A DNA stretch of 7,294 nt from Paracoccaceae bacterium (GTDB lineage Bacteria; Pseudomonadota; Alphaproteobacteria; Rhodobacterales; Rhodobacteraceae), in NCBI GenBank assembly GCA_016765235.1, contig JAESQH010000036.1, positions 17,393-24,686 on the forward strand, in the 5' to 3' direction. Numbering within the stretch: the stretch's first letter is position 1; each line of letters begins with the position of its first letter. Positions 1 through 6,066 of the stretch are shown here, in pieces. The position numbers and the translations under genes are program-made. Below the pieces are notes generated by a model, which did no database searches, was not told the DNA's origin, and was given only the letters and a program-made list of their open reading frames with translations.

Positions 1-401
1 CGGACGTGGAAGTAGGCACGCAATTGACCGTTAAATGGCGCGGCAAACCTGTTTTCATACGCCGTCGGACAGCCGGTGAAATCGAATCTGGCCGCGCAGT
101 TAATCTGGGCGACCTTGTCGATAACACTTCGCAAAACCTCAATCTTGATTCCGAAGCAAATGGTTCCGACCAGAACCGTACAATGGATGAAGCAGGTGAG
201 TGGTTGGTGATGATCGGTGTCTGTACTCACCTAGGATGTGTTCCGCTTGGTGGTGCATCAGGCGATTTTGGCGGCTGGTTCTGCCCATGCCACGGATCGC
301 ATTACGACACAGCAGGCCGTATCCGCAAGGGACCAGCGCCGCTTAACCTACTTGTGCCGAAGACAGCGTTTCTGTCCGACACAGTTATCAAACTAGGCTG
401 A
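1..401 (+). CDS. petA: Rieske iron-sulfur subunit of cytochrome bc1 (5' partial)
   Basis: This is the C-terminal part of the ubiquinol-cytochrome c reductase iron-sulfur protein. It takes the first electron from ubiquinol at the Qo site and passes it to cytochrome c1 on the periplasmic side. The frame is open from base 3, so the gene starts outside the window; family length suggests that roughly 55-60 residues are missing, including the membrane anchor. Counting from the GTG codon at 6, the two cluster boxes are CTHLGC (73-78) and CPCHGSH (93-99). C73, H75, C93 and H96 are the expected 2Fe-2S ligands, and C78 and C95 form the expected disulfide. S98 and Y100 in GSHYD are the residues typical of high-potential, ubiquinol-oxidising Rieske proteins. 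The DQNR segment before box I and GPAPLNL after box II are also family features. The stop is followed after 11 nt by petB, so this is the first visible gene of the petABC (fbcFBC) operon. Confidence 0.97.
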   Translation, partial: DVEVGTQLTVKWRGKPVFIRRRTAGEIESGRAVNLGDLVDNTSQNLNLDSEANGSDQNRTMDEAGEWLVMIGVCTHLGCVPLGGASGDFGGWFCPCHGSHYDTAGRIRKGPAPLNLLVPKTAFLSDTVIKLG

Positions 402-412
402 GGGAGAAGACA

Positions 413-1729
413 ATGAGTGGTATCCCACACGATAAATACGAGCCAAAGTCGCCTTTCGCGAAATGGCTTCACGTCCGTCTGCCGATTGTAAGCCTTGCTT
501 ACGATACGCTAATGATCCCGACGCCGAAAAACCTTAACTGGTGGTGGATCTGGGGTATCGTTTTGGCATTCGCGCTGGTTTTGCAGATTATCACAGGCAT
601 CATTCTGGCGATGCACTACACGCCGCAAGTTGATCTGGCGTTTGCATCAGTCGAGCATATCATGCGGAACGTCAACGGTGGATGGGCCTTGCGCTATACA
701 CATATGAATGGCGCTTCGCTGTTCTTTATCGCTGTATATATCCACATTTTCCGCGGGTTGTATTACGGCTCCTACAAAGCTCCGCGCGAAATTACTTGGA
801 TCATCGGCATGTTGATTTATCTCGCGATGATGGCGACCGGTTTCTTGGGCTACGTTCTGCCTTGGGGTCAAATGTCGTTCTGGGGCGCTACGGTTATTAC
901 CGGCCTGTTCGGTGCCATTCCATATGTCGGAGAGAGCATACAAACTTGGCTGCTTGGCGGCCCTGCGGTGGCAAATGCTACACTGAACAGATTTTTCTCG
1001 CTTCACTATTTGCTGCCGTTCATTATCGTTGGCCTTGTTGCTGTCCATATGTGGGCGTTTCACACCACTGGCAACAACAACCCAACGGGTGTTGAAGTTC
1101 GACGCACAAGCAAGGCTGAAGTTGAAAAAGATACGCTTCCGTTCTGGCCTTACTTTGTGATCAAGGATTTGTTCGCACTTGTTGTTGTGCTGGCAGTTTT
1201 TGTTGCTGTGATCTGGACAATGCCGAACTACTTGGGCGCGCCGGATAACTACATTTTGGCCAACCCGCTGGTTACACCTGCCGAGATTGTTCCTGAATGG
1301 TATTACCTGCCGTTCTACGCAATTCTGCGGGCGTTTACAGCAGATGTGGCGATCGTACAATTTGCCAGTTTTGTAACTGGCGGCATCGTCGATGCGAAGT
1401 TCTTTGGTGTGATTGCAATGTTCGGTTCAATCTTCGTCATGGCGCTTGTGCCTTGGCTGGATACGAGCCGCACACGTTCGGGTGCCTATCGGCCACAGTT
1501 TAAAATCTGGTTCTGGTTGCTAGCACTCGATTTCATGGTTCTGATGTGGGCAGGTGCGCGGCCCGCTGCACCGCCTTATTCGATGATTTCGTTGATAGGC
1601 GCTGGTTACTGGTTCGCTTACTTCCTTGTTATTTTGCCAGTTCTTGGCTTGACGGAAAAAGCGAAAACACCGCCTGCAACCATTGAAGAAGATTTCGACG
1701 CACATTATCCGCCGAAATCGGCTGAATAA
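413..1729 (+). CDS. petB: cytochrome b subunit of the bc1 complex
   Basis: This is the diheme membrane subunit that holds the ubiquinol-oxidising Qo site and the quinone-reducing Qi site. It has 438 residues, the long bacterial form with eight membrane helices in one chain rather than the split b6/subunit IV form. The heme ligands are H97 and H111 on helix B (YTHMNG, YIHIFRG) and H198 and H212 on helix D (SLHYLLP, AVHMW). The Qo motif PEWY lies at 294-297. H217, K251 and D252 match the Qi-site residues known from Rhodobacter. Hydrophobic segments are visible at about 46-69, 100-116, 127-149, 200-216, 250-269, 330-347, 365-381 and 396-413. The ATG at 413 is preceded by a GGGAGAAGA ribosome-binding stretch at 402-410. 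The gene sits 11 nt after petA and 21 nt before petC. No motif is missing, and the antisense open frames inside it are shadows. Confidence 0.98.
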   Translation: MSGIPHDKYEPKSPFAKWLHVRLPIVSLAYDTLMIPTPKNLNWWWIWGIVLAFALVLQIITGIILAMHYTPQVDLAFASVEHIMRNVNGGWALRYTHMNGASLFFIAVYIHIFRGLYYGSYKAPREITWIIGMLIYLAMMATGFLGYVLPWGQMSFWGATVITGLFGAIPYVGESIQTWLLGGPAVANATLNRFFSLHYLLPFIIVGLVAVHMWAFHTTGNNNPTGVEVRRTSKAEVEKDTLPFWPYFVIKDLFALVVVLAVFVAVIWTMPNYLGAPDNYILANPLVTPAEIVPEWYYLPFYAILRAFTADVAIVQFASFVTGGIVDAKFFGVIAMFGSIFVMALVPWLDTSRTRSGAYRPQFKIWFWLLALDFMVLMWAGARPAAPPYSMISLIGAGYWFAYFLVILPVLGLTEKAKTPPATIEEDFDAHYPPKSAE

Positions 1730-1750
1730 GAGACGAGAAGGAAAAAACAG

Positions 1751-2551
1751 ATGTTCAAAAAAACTATCCTTTCCGCGCTTTTTGCGGTTGGCCTCGTCGG
1801 TGGCGCATATGCTGAAGAGCATGTCGTCAAAGATTTCGATTTCAGCTTCGAAGGACCATTTGGAACCTACGATAAGCCTCAGTTGCAACGTGGTTTGCAG
1901 GTTTACACCCAAGTGTGCTCTGCCTGTCATGGTTTGGGTCTGGTGGCATTCCGTAACCTTGGTGACAAGGGCGGACCGGAACTGGAAGAAGAGCAGGTTA
2001 AAGCTTATGCAAACCAGTTCGATCTTATGGACGAGGAGTCAAACCGGTATTTGTATGATCCGGAAAAAGACGAATTCCGCACATTCGTTCCGTCGGATAA
2101 ATTCCCTGTAAACAATACGCAGGGTGCCCCGGATTTGTCTTTGATGGCAAAAGCGCGCGCTGGATTCCACGGTCCGTATGGTCTGGGAATTAACCAGATT
2201 GTCAAAGGAATGGGCGGAGCAGAGTACATTGCTTCGATCTTGACTGGATACAATGGCGAAGAAAAAGAAGAGGTTGGCTCTGTTCTGTATGAAAACCATG
2301 CATTCCCGACCGCTTGGATCGCTATGGCGCCACCGCTATATGACGAGGCAGTTGAGTATATCGACGGTTCGGACAACGACACTGAATCGTTGGCGAAAGA
2401 TGTTTCAGCGTTTCTGATGTGGGCTGCTGAACCTAAAATGACAGCACGCAAAGAAACAGGGTTCCTTGTTTTTGTATTCTTGGTCTTCTTGGCGTCGCTT
2501 CTGTACCTGACAAACAAACGTCTTTGGGCACCGCATAAGCGCAAAGACTAG
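1751..2551 (+). CDS. petC: cytochrome c1 subunit of the bc1 complex
   Basis: This membrane-anchored c-type cytochrome accepts electrons from the Rieske protein and passes them to a soluble or anchored cytochrome c. The 266-residue precursor begins with a Sec-type signal peptide with predicted cleavage after AYA (residues 19-21). Heme is attached at CSACH (56-60), and H60 is the proximal axial ligand. The distal ligand is probably M192 in WIAMAPPL. WAAEP (224-228) precedes a C-terminal membrane helix at about 237-253 and a basic cytoplasmic tail (KRLWAPHKRKD), the usual family arrangement. The only cysteines are C56 and C59, so the second disulfide known from Rhodobacter capsulatus cytochrome c1 cannot form; residue 190, two before the Met ligand, is Ile. 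An AAGGA ribosome-binding site lies at 1738-1742, 8 nt before the ATG. This is the last gene of the operon, and a hairpin terminator follows 20 nt after its stop. Confidence 0.97.
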   Translation: MFKKTILSALFAVGLVGGAYAEEHVVKDFDFSFEGPFGTYDKPQLQRGLQVYTQVCSACHGLGLVAFRNLGDKGGPELEEEQVKAYANQFDLMDEESNRYLYDPEKDEFRTFVPSDKFPVNNTQGAPDLSLMAKARAGFHGPYGLGINQIVKGMGGAEYIASILTGYNGEEKEEVGSVLYENHAFPTAWIAMAPPLYDEAVEYIDGSDNDTESLAKDVSAFLMWAAEPKMTARKETGFLVFVFLVFLASLLYLTNKRLWAPHKRKD

Positions 2552-2571
2552 GTTTTTCAGCAAATGAATTT

Positions 2572-2602
2572 AAAAAGGGCAGGCTCAACACCTGCCCTTT
2601 TT
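2572..2602. terminator. Bidirectional intrinsic terminator between petC and thiQ
   Basis: A perfect 12-bp inverted repeat is visible: AAAAAGGGCAGG (2572-2583), a 7-nt loop (2584-2590), and CCTGCCCTTTTT (2591-2602). The G+C-rich core is flanked by A5 on one side and T5 on the other, so the transcript of either strand gives a stable hairpin ending in a U-run. It lies between the convergent petABC and thiBPQ operons, in an intergenic gap of only 49 bp, and should end both. The last two bases of the right arm are also part of the thiQ stop codon (2601-2603, TAA on the minus strand). Confidence 0.93.
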
Positions 2603-3296
2603 ATTTGCCAAGATACGCGGCCAGTGCTGGCGGCGGATTGCTAAGTAAGGCGGCCGTCGGCTGTGGTGCTTGTGCGACTCCATCTGCCACAAGGACCGTG
2701 TTTTCCGAAATCCGCAATGCGTCGTCTGGATTGTGGGTCACCAATAGCAACGTCGAATTCTGTTCCTGCCGAATGCGGGCCACCAAATCGAGCATCTCGT
2801 GGCGAAGAGCCGGCCCGAGCGCGGCAAAAGGTTCATCCAGCATTAACACGGGTCGGTCGCGCAACAATGCGCGCGCCAATGCAACGCGCTGTCTTTGACC
2901 ACCAGACAATTCTGAGGGGCGGCGTGTTCCCATATCCGCCAAACCAACTTTGGCCAAAGCGTCCTCGACCAGTTCGATCTGGGGTTTGGACAGCTTTAAA
3001 TCAGCGCGCACCCCTAGTCCGGTGTTTTGAAACACCGTCAAATGTGGAAATAGGTTGTTTTCCTGAAACAGCAGCGTCACGGGCCTTTTGGCCGGTGGCG
3101 TATCGGTGATCACTTGGCCACCAATTGAAATACTGCCCTCTGACGGGTCGACGAATCCGGCAATGGCCAGAAGCAAGGTTGATTTACCACCACCAGAAGG
3201 GCCGATGATCGCGGTTGTTCCGTGCTTTACCGTGAAATCCGCTCGCAGCGAAAAATCGGTTTGCCGGATAAGAAGCGTTTCAAGTTTGATGTCCAA
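2601..3296 (-). CDS. thiQ: Thiamine ABC transporter ATP-binding protein ThiQ
   Basis: This is the cytoplasmic ATPase that powers uptake of thiamine and its phosphates through ThiP, with ThiB as periplasmic receptor. From the chosen start it has 231 residues, close to the length of E. coli ThiQ. Motifs in order: Walker A GPSGGGKST (32-40), Q-loop FQENN (Q78), signature LSGGQRQR (130-137), Walker B VLMLDEP (150-156) with catalytic E155, and the switch histidine H188 in VTHNP. The D-loop reads AALG (158-161) where SALD is usual. I chose the TTG at 3296-3294 because GGAGGT (3306-3301) lies 4 nt upstream of it and it fits the N-terminus of the family. The longer frame from GTG at 3308 would contain the Shine-Dalgarno sequence inside the coding region. 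The start lies inside thiP (17-nt overlap), which suggests translational coupling. The function is firm; only the start is uncertain. Confidence 0.93.
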   Translation of the reverse strand: MDIKLETLLIRQTDFSLRADFTVKHGTTAIIGPSGGGKSTLLLAIAGFVDPSEGSISIGGQVITDTPPAKRPVTLLFQENNLFPHLTVFQNTGLGVRADLKLSKPQIELVEDALAKVGLADMGTRRPSELSGGQRQRVALARALLRDRPVLMLDEPFAALGPALRHEMLDLVARIRQEQNSTLLLVTHNPDDALRISENTVLVADGVAQAPQPTAALLSNPPPALAAYLGK

Positions 3297-4863
3297 GGCG
3301 ACCTCCACGATCGAAAATCCAGAAGAGCGTTAGGGTTAACGCCACTAGTATCAATGCAACACTGGCCGCCTCGTCCATGCGGTACGCGCCCATTAGACGA
3401 TACATGACTAATGGCAAAGTTTCGACATCTGGCGGTGCAAACAGTGTGATTACACCTAGATCGCCCATAGATAACGCCGCCGCCAACCCTGTCGAAAACC
3501 CAAGCGGTTTGCGAATGGCGGGCCATGTTGTCAGGCGAAAACGCGACCAGCCCCGCATATCAAGACTGTCCGTAAGGCGCCCATAATTCTCGCGGTTTTG
3601 CTGCAATGCAGGCAACAATGCGCGCAACGCAAGTGGCAAACTTATTGCGGCATTAACCAATGCGGTGACGGGCAACGCAAGGGCGAATGGATCGGCGATC
3701 GGATGGATGATGATAAACAAGCCTGTGCCCAAAACGAACGGCGAGGCCGCGAGCGTCAAAAGCCCGATCGCTTCGACAATCGACGACATCTTTTTGTGGC
3801 GAGACTTCAAGGTGTCGATGAAACCTGCCAGCGCCAAAGCAAGCAGAACGGAAAACAGCGCTGAAGTCAGCGCAACGGTTAAGCTGTTGATAATTGCGGG
3901 CCATATGGTCGTGGGTAGGTTTGCCAACGAAGGCAACCCTCGACGGATTACCGCAAATAGCGGCGCGCCGAGGAAAACGGTGACGGCCACCAACACCACC
4001 CCGTCTTGCAAAATCATCCGCTTAGACGAAACGTCCCAACGTTTTGTCACCGCAGATAACCCGCCGCCAAAAGTAACCGGTACGGCGGCCCGCAATGACC
4101 AAAAGGCGATGATCGCGCAGATAACGAACTGGACTAGCCCCAGTACGGCGGCCTTCCCAAGATCGAACTCGAACCGCAATGCTTGATATATTGCCAGCTC
4201 GATCGTCGTTGCCTTTGGCCCACCGCCAAGCGTTAGAGCTACGGCAAAACTGGTGACGCTTAGCAGGAAAACCAGTAGAAACGCACCGGGCAGGATGGAG
4301 CGAAGCATGGGAAGTTCCAGCCGCAGGAAAACATCCTTTGACGACATGCCAAGCTGTGCGCTTAGCCGGAAATGTTCGACGGGGATGTGGCCCCAACCTT
4401 GAAGAACAAGGCGCGTGACAAGCGGCAAGTTAAAGAAAACATGCGCTAGCAAGACACCCGAGAGGCCATAGATACTTAACCGATCAGCGCCAGCCGATTG
4501 CAATAACTGCGAAATCAACCCGGAACGGCCCCAAATGGCCAGCAATCCGAAAATCGCGACGATAACAGGCAGCAAAAACGGGGAACCAAGAAAGGTGATC
4601 AAAGCAGAACGCCCCCAAAACGATCGGCGCGCCAGCGCGCGTGCGACCGGGATCGCCAATACAACGCTGATACTGGCCGACAGTGTGGCCTGAAAAAGCG
4701 TGAACCGTACGGCAGACCAGTCTGCGCTGGTCAAAATGGACGATGTATCGGCCCTTAACCACAATGCAATCAGCGGGCCGGCCACAAGCAGCGCCACAAA
4801 AAGTAGCGCTGCCAGGCCCGACCAACGAGTGACCGGATTTATTGACTTAGGGCGGACAGCCAT
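3280..4863 (-). CDS. thiP: Thiamine ABC transporter permease ThiP
   Basis: This is the inner-membrane channel subunit of the thiamine/TPP importer. It has 527 residues, close to E. coli ThiP (about 536), and is a fused two-half permease: each half carries its own EAA-type loop that docks the ATPase. The first loop is at about 163-185 (EHFRLSAQLGM, ending ELP), the second at about 425-448 (ENYGRLTDSLDMRGW, ending TWP). Hydrophobic helices run along both halves, for example at 17-37, 88-110, 134-155, 192-211, 240-257, 288-306, 325-348, 363-386 and 500-516, with a connecting stretch near 262-285. The ATG at 4863 lies within the thiB end (25-nt overlap). A GAGG stands 11 nt before it, rather far, so initiation may depend on ribosomes finishing thiB. 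The thiQ start lies within its last codons. The thiB-thiP-thiQ order is the standard one. Confidence 0.95.
   Translation of the reverse strand: MAVRPKSINPVTRWSGLAALLFVALLVAGPLIALWLRADTSSILTSADWSAVRFTLFQATLSASISVVLAIPVARALARRSFWGRSALITFLGSPFLLPVIVAIFGLLAIWGRSGLISQLLQSAGADRLSIYGLSGVLLAHVFFNLPLVTRLVLQGWGHIPVEHFRLSAQLGMSSKDVFLRLELPMLRSILPGAFLLVFLLSVTSFAVALTLGGGPKATTIELAIYQALRFEFDLGKAAVLGLVQFVICAIIAFWSLRAAVPVTFGGGLSAVTKRWDVSSKRMILQDGVVLVAVTVFLGAPLFAVIRRGLPSLANLPTTIWPAIINSLTVALTSALFSVLLALALAGFIDTLKSRHKKMSSIVEAIGLLTLAASPFVLGTGLFIIIHPIADPFALALPVTALVNAAISLPLALRALLPALQQNRENYGRLTDSLDMRGWSRFRLTTWPAIRKPLGFSTGLAAALSMGDLGVITLFAPPDVETLPLVMYRLMGAYRMDEAASVALILVALTLTLFWIFDRGGRLGHQT
3301..3306 (-). promoter_or_regulatory. 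Ribosome-binding site deciding the thiQ start
   Basis: The minus strand reads GGAGGT here, a near-perfect Shine-Dalgarno sequence, followed by 4 nt and the TTG at 3296-3294. It lies within the last codons of thiP (the Gly-Gly-Arg codons). It argues for the TTG start and against the GTG at 3308-3306, which overlaps the site itself. Confidence 0.75.
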
Positions 4864-5828
4864 TCGGCCAATGCCTCTTTTCGTATGGATTCAACGTCAT
4901 CTACTGGAATCAGCAAAGCTTTTTCCGGTTTGTTTTCCGCAATAAATTCTTCGGGCAATCCGCCGAACGGCAGCACCGCTGGATACATCCAGTTTGTTGT
5001 CGGGATGACGGATTGGAACGCATCAGACATCATAAAATCAAGAAATTCATCGGCAAGAACCCCATGTTTTGATCCTGCAGTTTTCGCAGCCACCTCGATT
5101 TGCATATAATGCCCCTCGTCAAATATCGCCGCGGCTTTGGTGTCGTCTTCTTCGGCTATCAAATGATAGGCTGGCGACGTTGTATAGCTCAGGACCATAT
5201 CCGCCTCGCCTTCTAGAAACATTCCGTAAGCTTCGGACCAGCCCTTTGTCACAGTGACGATGCGTGGCGATAAGGTTTCCCATGCCTCGGCAGCCCTGTC
5301 GCCATAAATTTCCTTAACCCAAAGCAACAAACCAAGACCGGGGGTGGAGCTTCGTGGGTCTTGAATAATAATGCTGACGTCACTTTCTAGAAGTGCGGCA
5401 AAACTTGTGGGCGCATTCAAAAGGACGGTTTTGTCGTAAACAAAGGCAAAATACCCCCAGTCGAAAGGCAAGAACACATCATCCGACCACTCGATAGGCA
5501 AATCAAGATCAGCCGGAATTCCGTTATGCGGGGCAAACAAACCAGTGGCCTTGGCGTTTGCAATCAGGCTTGTGTCCAGCCCTAAAACCACATCGGCTTT
5601 AGTCCGCGCACCCTCCAGTTTCATTCGCGACAATAAGGCCGCACCGTCACCGGCCCCGACGAACACCAAATCGCATCCGCAAGTTTCTTCGAAAGCGGCC
5701 TCAATCGCAGGGCCAGGCCCCCAATCAGACACGAAGCTGTCGTAAGTATAGACCGTTAAGGTCGGAGTTTCAGCCCAAGTAGCACCACCAAAGGTGACTA
5801 GGGCCGCAGCGAGAAGGGATCGTTTCAT
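4839..5828 (-). CDS. thiB: Thiamine/TPP periplasmic binding protein ThiB
   Basis: This is the periplasmic receptor that binds thiamine, thiamine phosphate or TPP and delivers it to ThiP. It has 329 residues from the ATG at 5828, against about 327 in E. coli. Residues 1-19 form a signal peptide (MKRSLLAAALV, then a likely cut after TWA). The mature protein starts with LTVYTYDSF and DWGPGP. Then come a CGC pair (50-52, CNC as I recall it from E. coli), KADVVLGLD (77-85), PFDWGYFAFVYD (121-132), QDPRSSTPGLGLLLW (156-170), TKGWSEAYG (194-202), SYTTSPAYH (214-222) and NWMYP (279-283), all closely like E. coli ThiB/TbpA. The frame is open to a TTG at 5840, but that start would include the ribosome-binding site GGAGGA (5838-5833) that serves the ATG. 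It is the first gene of thiBPQ and is preceded by a TPP riboswitch. Confidence 0.97.
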   Translation of the reverse strand: MKRSLLAAALVTFGGATWAETPTLTVYTYDSFVSDWGPGPAIEAAFEETCGCDLVFVGAGDGAALLSRMKLEGARTKADVVLGLDTSLIANAKATGLFAPHNGIPADLDLPIEWSDDVFLPFDWGYFAFVYDKTVLLNAPTSFAALLESDVSIIIQDPRSSTPGLGLLLWVKEIYGDRAAEAWETLSPRIVTVTKGWSEAYGMFLEGEADMVLSYTTSPAYHLIAEEDDTKAAAIFDEGHYMQIEVAAKTAGSKHGVLADEFLDFMMSDAFQSVIPTTNWMYPAVLPFGGLPEEFIAENKPEKALLIPVDDVESIRKEALAEWLSALSQ

Positions 5829-5878
5829 ATGGTCCTCCAATTACTGCGACGCATGAGATAGGAGGAACGGAAATCCGT
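5829..5878 (-). promoter_or_regulatory. Expression platform of the TPP riboswitch (thiB RBS sequestration)
   Basis: Between the aptamer and the thiB ATG, the minus strand holds three elements: a small hairpin ACGG-AUUU-CCGU (5878-5867), an anti-Shine-Dalgarno UCCUCC (5866-5861), and the thiB ribosome-binding site GGAGGA (5838-5833), five bases before the ATG counted from GGAGG. UCCUCC and GGAGGA are exactly complementary over 6 bp with a 22-nt loop. UUCCU (5867-5863) can instead pair with the conserved aptamer segment GGGAA (5889-5885), including one G-U pair. The inferred switch is that bound TPP keeps GGGAA in the aptamer, which frees the anti-SD to hide the ribosome-binding site. No hairpin followed by a U-run is visible, so control at translation is more likely than transcription termination. 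Confidence 0.7.
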
Positions 5879-5967
5879 CGCACCTTCCCTACGCCGGCAT
5901 GATCCGGTTCAGGTTCTACGGGTCCGCAGTATTGCGTCTCAGCCATTTCTGGCCCCCCGAGGCAGCG
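5879..5967 (-). ncRNA. TPP riboswitch aptamer (THI element) upstream of thiB
   Basis: Read on the minus strand, this matches the thi-box aptamer closely. P1 forms from CGCUGCCU (5967-5960) and AGGUGCG (5885-5879), with one bulged U and one G-U pair. P2 pairs CGGG (5959-5956) with CCCG (5922-5919). P3 is GCCA-GAAA-UGGC (5953-5942), overlapping the conserved CUGAGA (5942-5937) that recognises the pyrimidine ring of TPP. An optional side hairpin CGCA-AUAC-UGCG (5936-5925) follows. Then come the conserved GAACCUGA segment, the P5 hairpin CCGG-AUCAUG-CCGG (5907-5894) and GCGUAGGGAAG (5895-5885), the pyrophosphate-sensing side. It heads the thiBPQ transcript, so high intracellular TPP should lower import of thiamine. 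Confidence 0.96.
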
Positions 5968-5970
5968 CCG

Positions 5971-5999
5971 ACACTAGCCTTAAGTTCCAGAATTGCAAG
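5971..5999 (-). promoter_or_regulatory. Possible thiBPQ promoter
   Basis: On the minus strand, CTTGCA (5999-5994) and TAGTGT (5976-5971) are separated by 17 nt, a spacing suited to a housekeeping sigma factor. The -10 match is weak (T, A and final T only), and the expected start point near 5964 would fall inside the outer part of riboswitch helix P1, so the true promoter may differ or lie further upstream. The remainder of the divergent gap (6000-6050) shows no better candidate for thiB, and I could not pick a convincing aroC promoter on the plus strand. Confidence 0.25.
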
Positions 6000-6066
6000 C
6001 GCTGTGATGAAAAGGGCTTTTTACGGGGCGGGGCTTGCGGTATTGAACTGTAAAGGAGTTAGCGCC

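Noticed and set aside
6..8. GTG at position 6 as the start of the Rieske gene
   Set aside because: The frame is open to the left edge, and a start here would remove the membrane anchor; the gene is simply cut by the window.
647..1360. A 237-codon open frame antisense to petB, and similar long frames on both strands inside petB
   Set aside because: They are fully inside a textbook cytochrome b gene, the products look like shadow translations without any recognisable domain or hydrophobic pattern, and there is no suitable ribosome-binding site evidence.
1683..2111. A 142-codon plus-strand frame spanning the petB-petC junction
   Set aside because: It overlaps the end of petB and the signal peptide, heme site and following region of petC in another frame; no family resemblance.
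2005..2544. A 179-codon open frame antisense to petC
   Set aside because: It lies wholly within cytochrome c1, which has all its motifs. The antisense product is low-complexity Ser-rich sequence typical of a reverse-strand shadow, and it would have to be transcribed across the terminator.
5829..5840. TTG at 5840 as the thiB start
   Set aside because: It would place the GGAGGA ribosome-binding site inside the coding region and add four residues before a clean MKR-type signal peptide that begins at the ATG 5828.
5861..5866. GGAGGA on the plus strand, looking like a ribosome-binding site for a plus-strand gene
   Set aside because: Its complement is the UCCUCC anti-Shine-Dalgarno element of the thiB riboswitch; no start codon at proper distance on the plus strand opens a believable gene.
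6010..6022. AAAAGGGCTTTTT as a possible terminator in the thiB-aroC gap
   Set aside because: The repeat leaves only a two-base loop with mostly A-T pairs, so it cannot form a stable hairpin, and no transcript is expected to end there between divergent genes.
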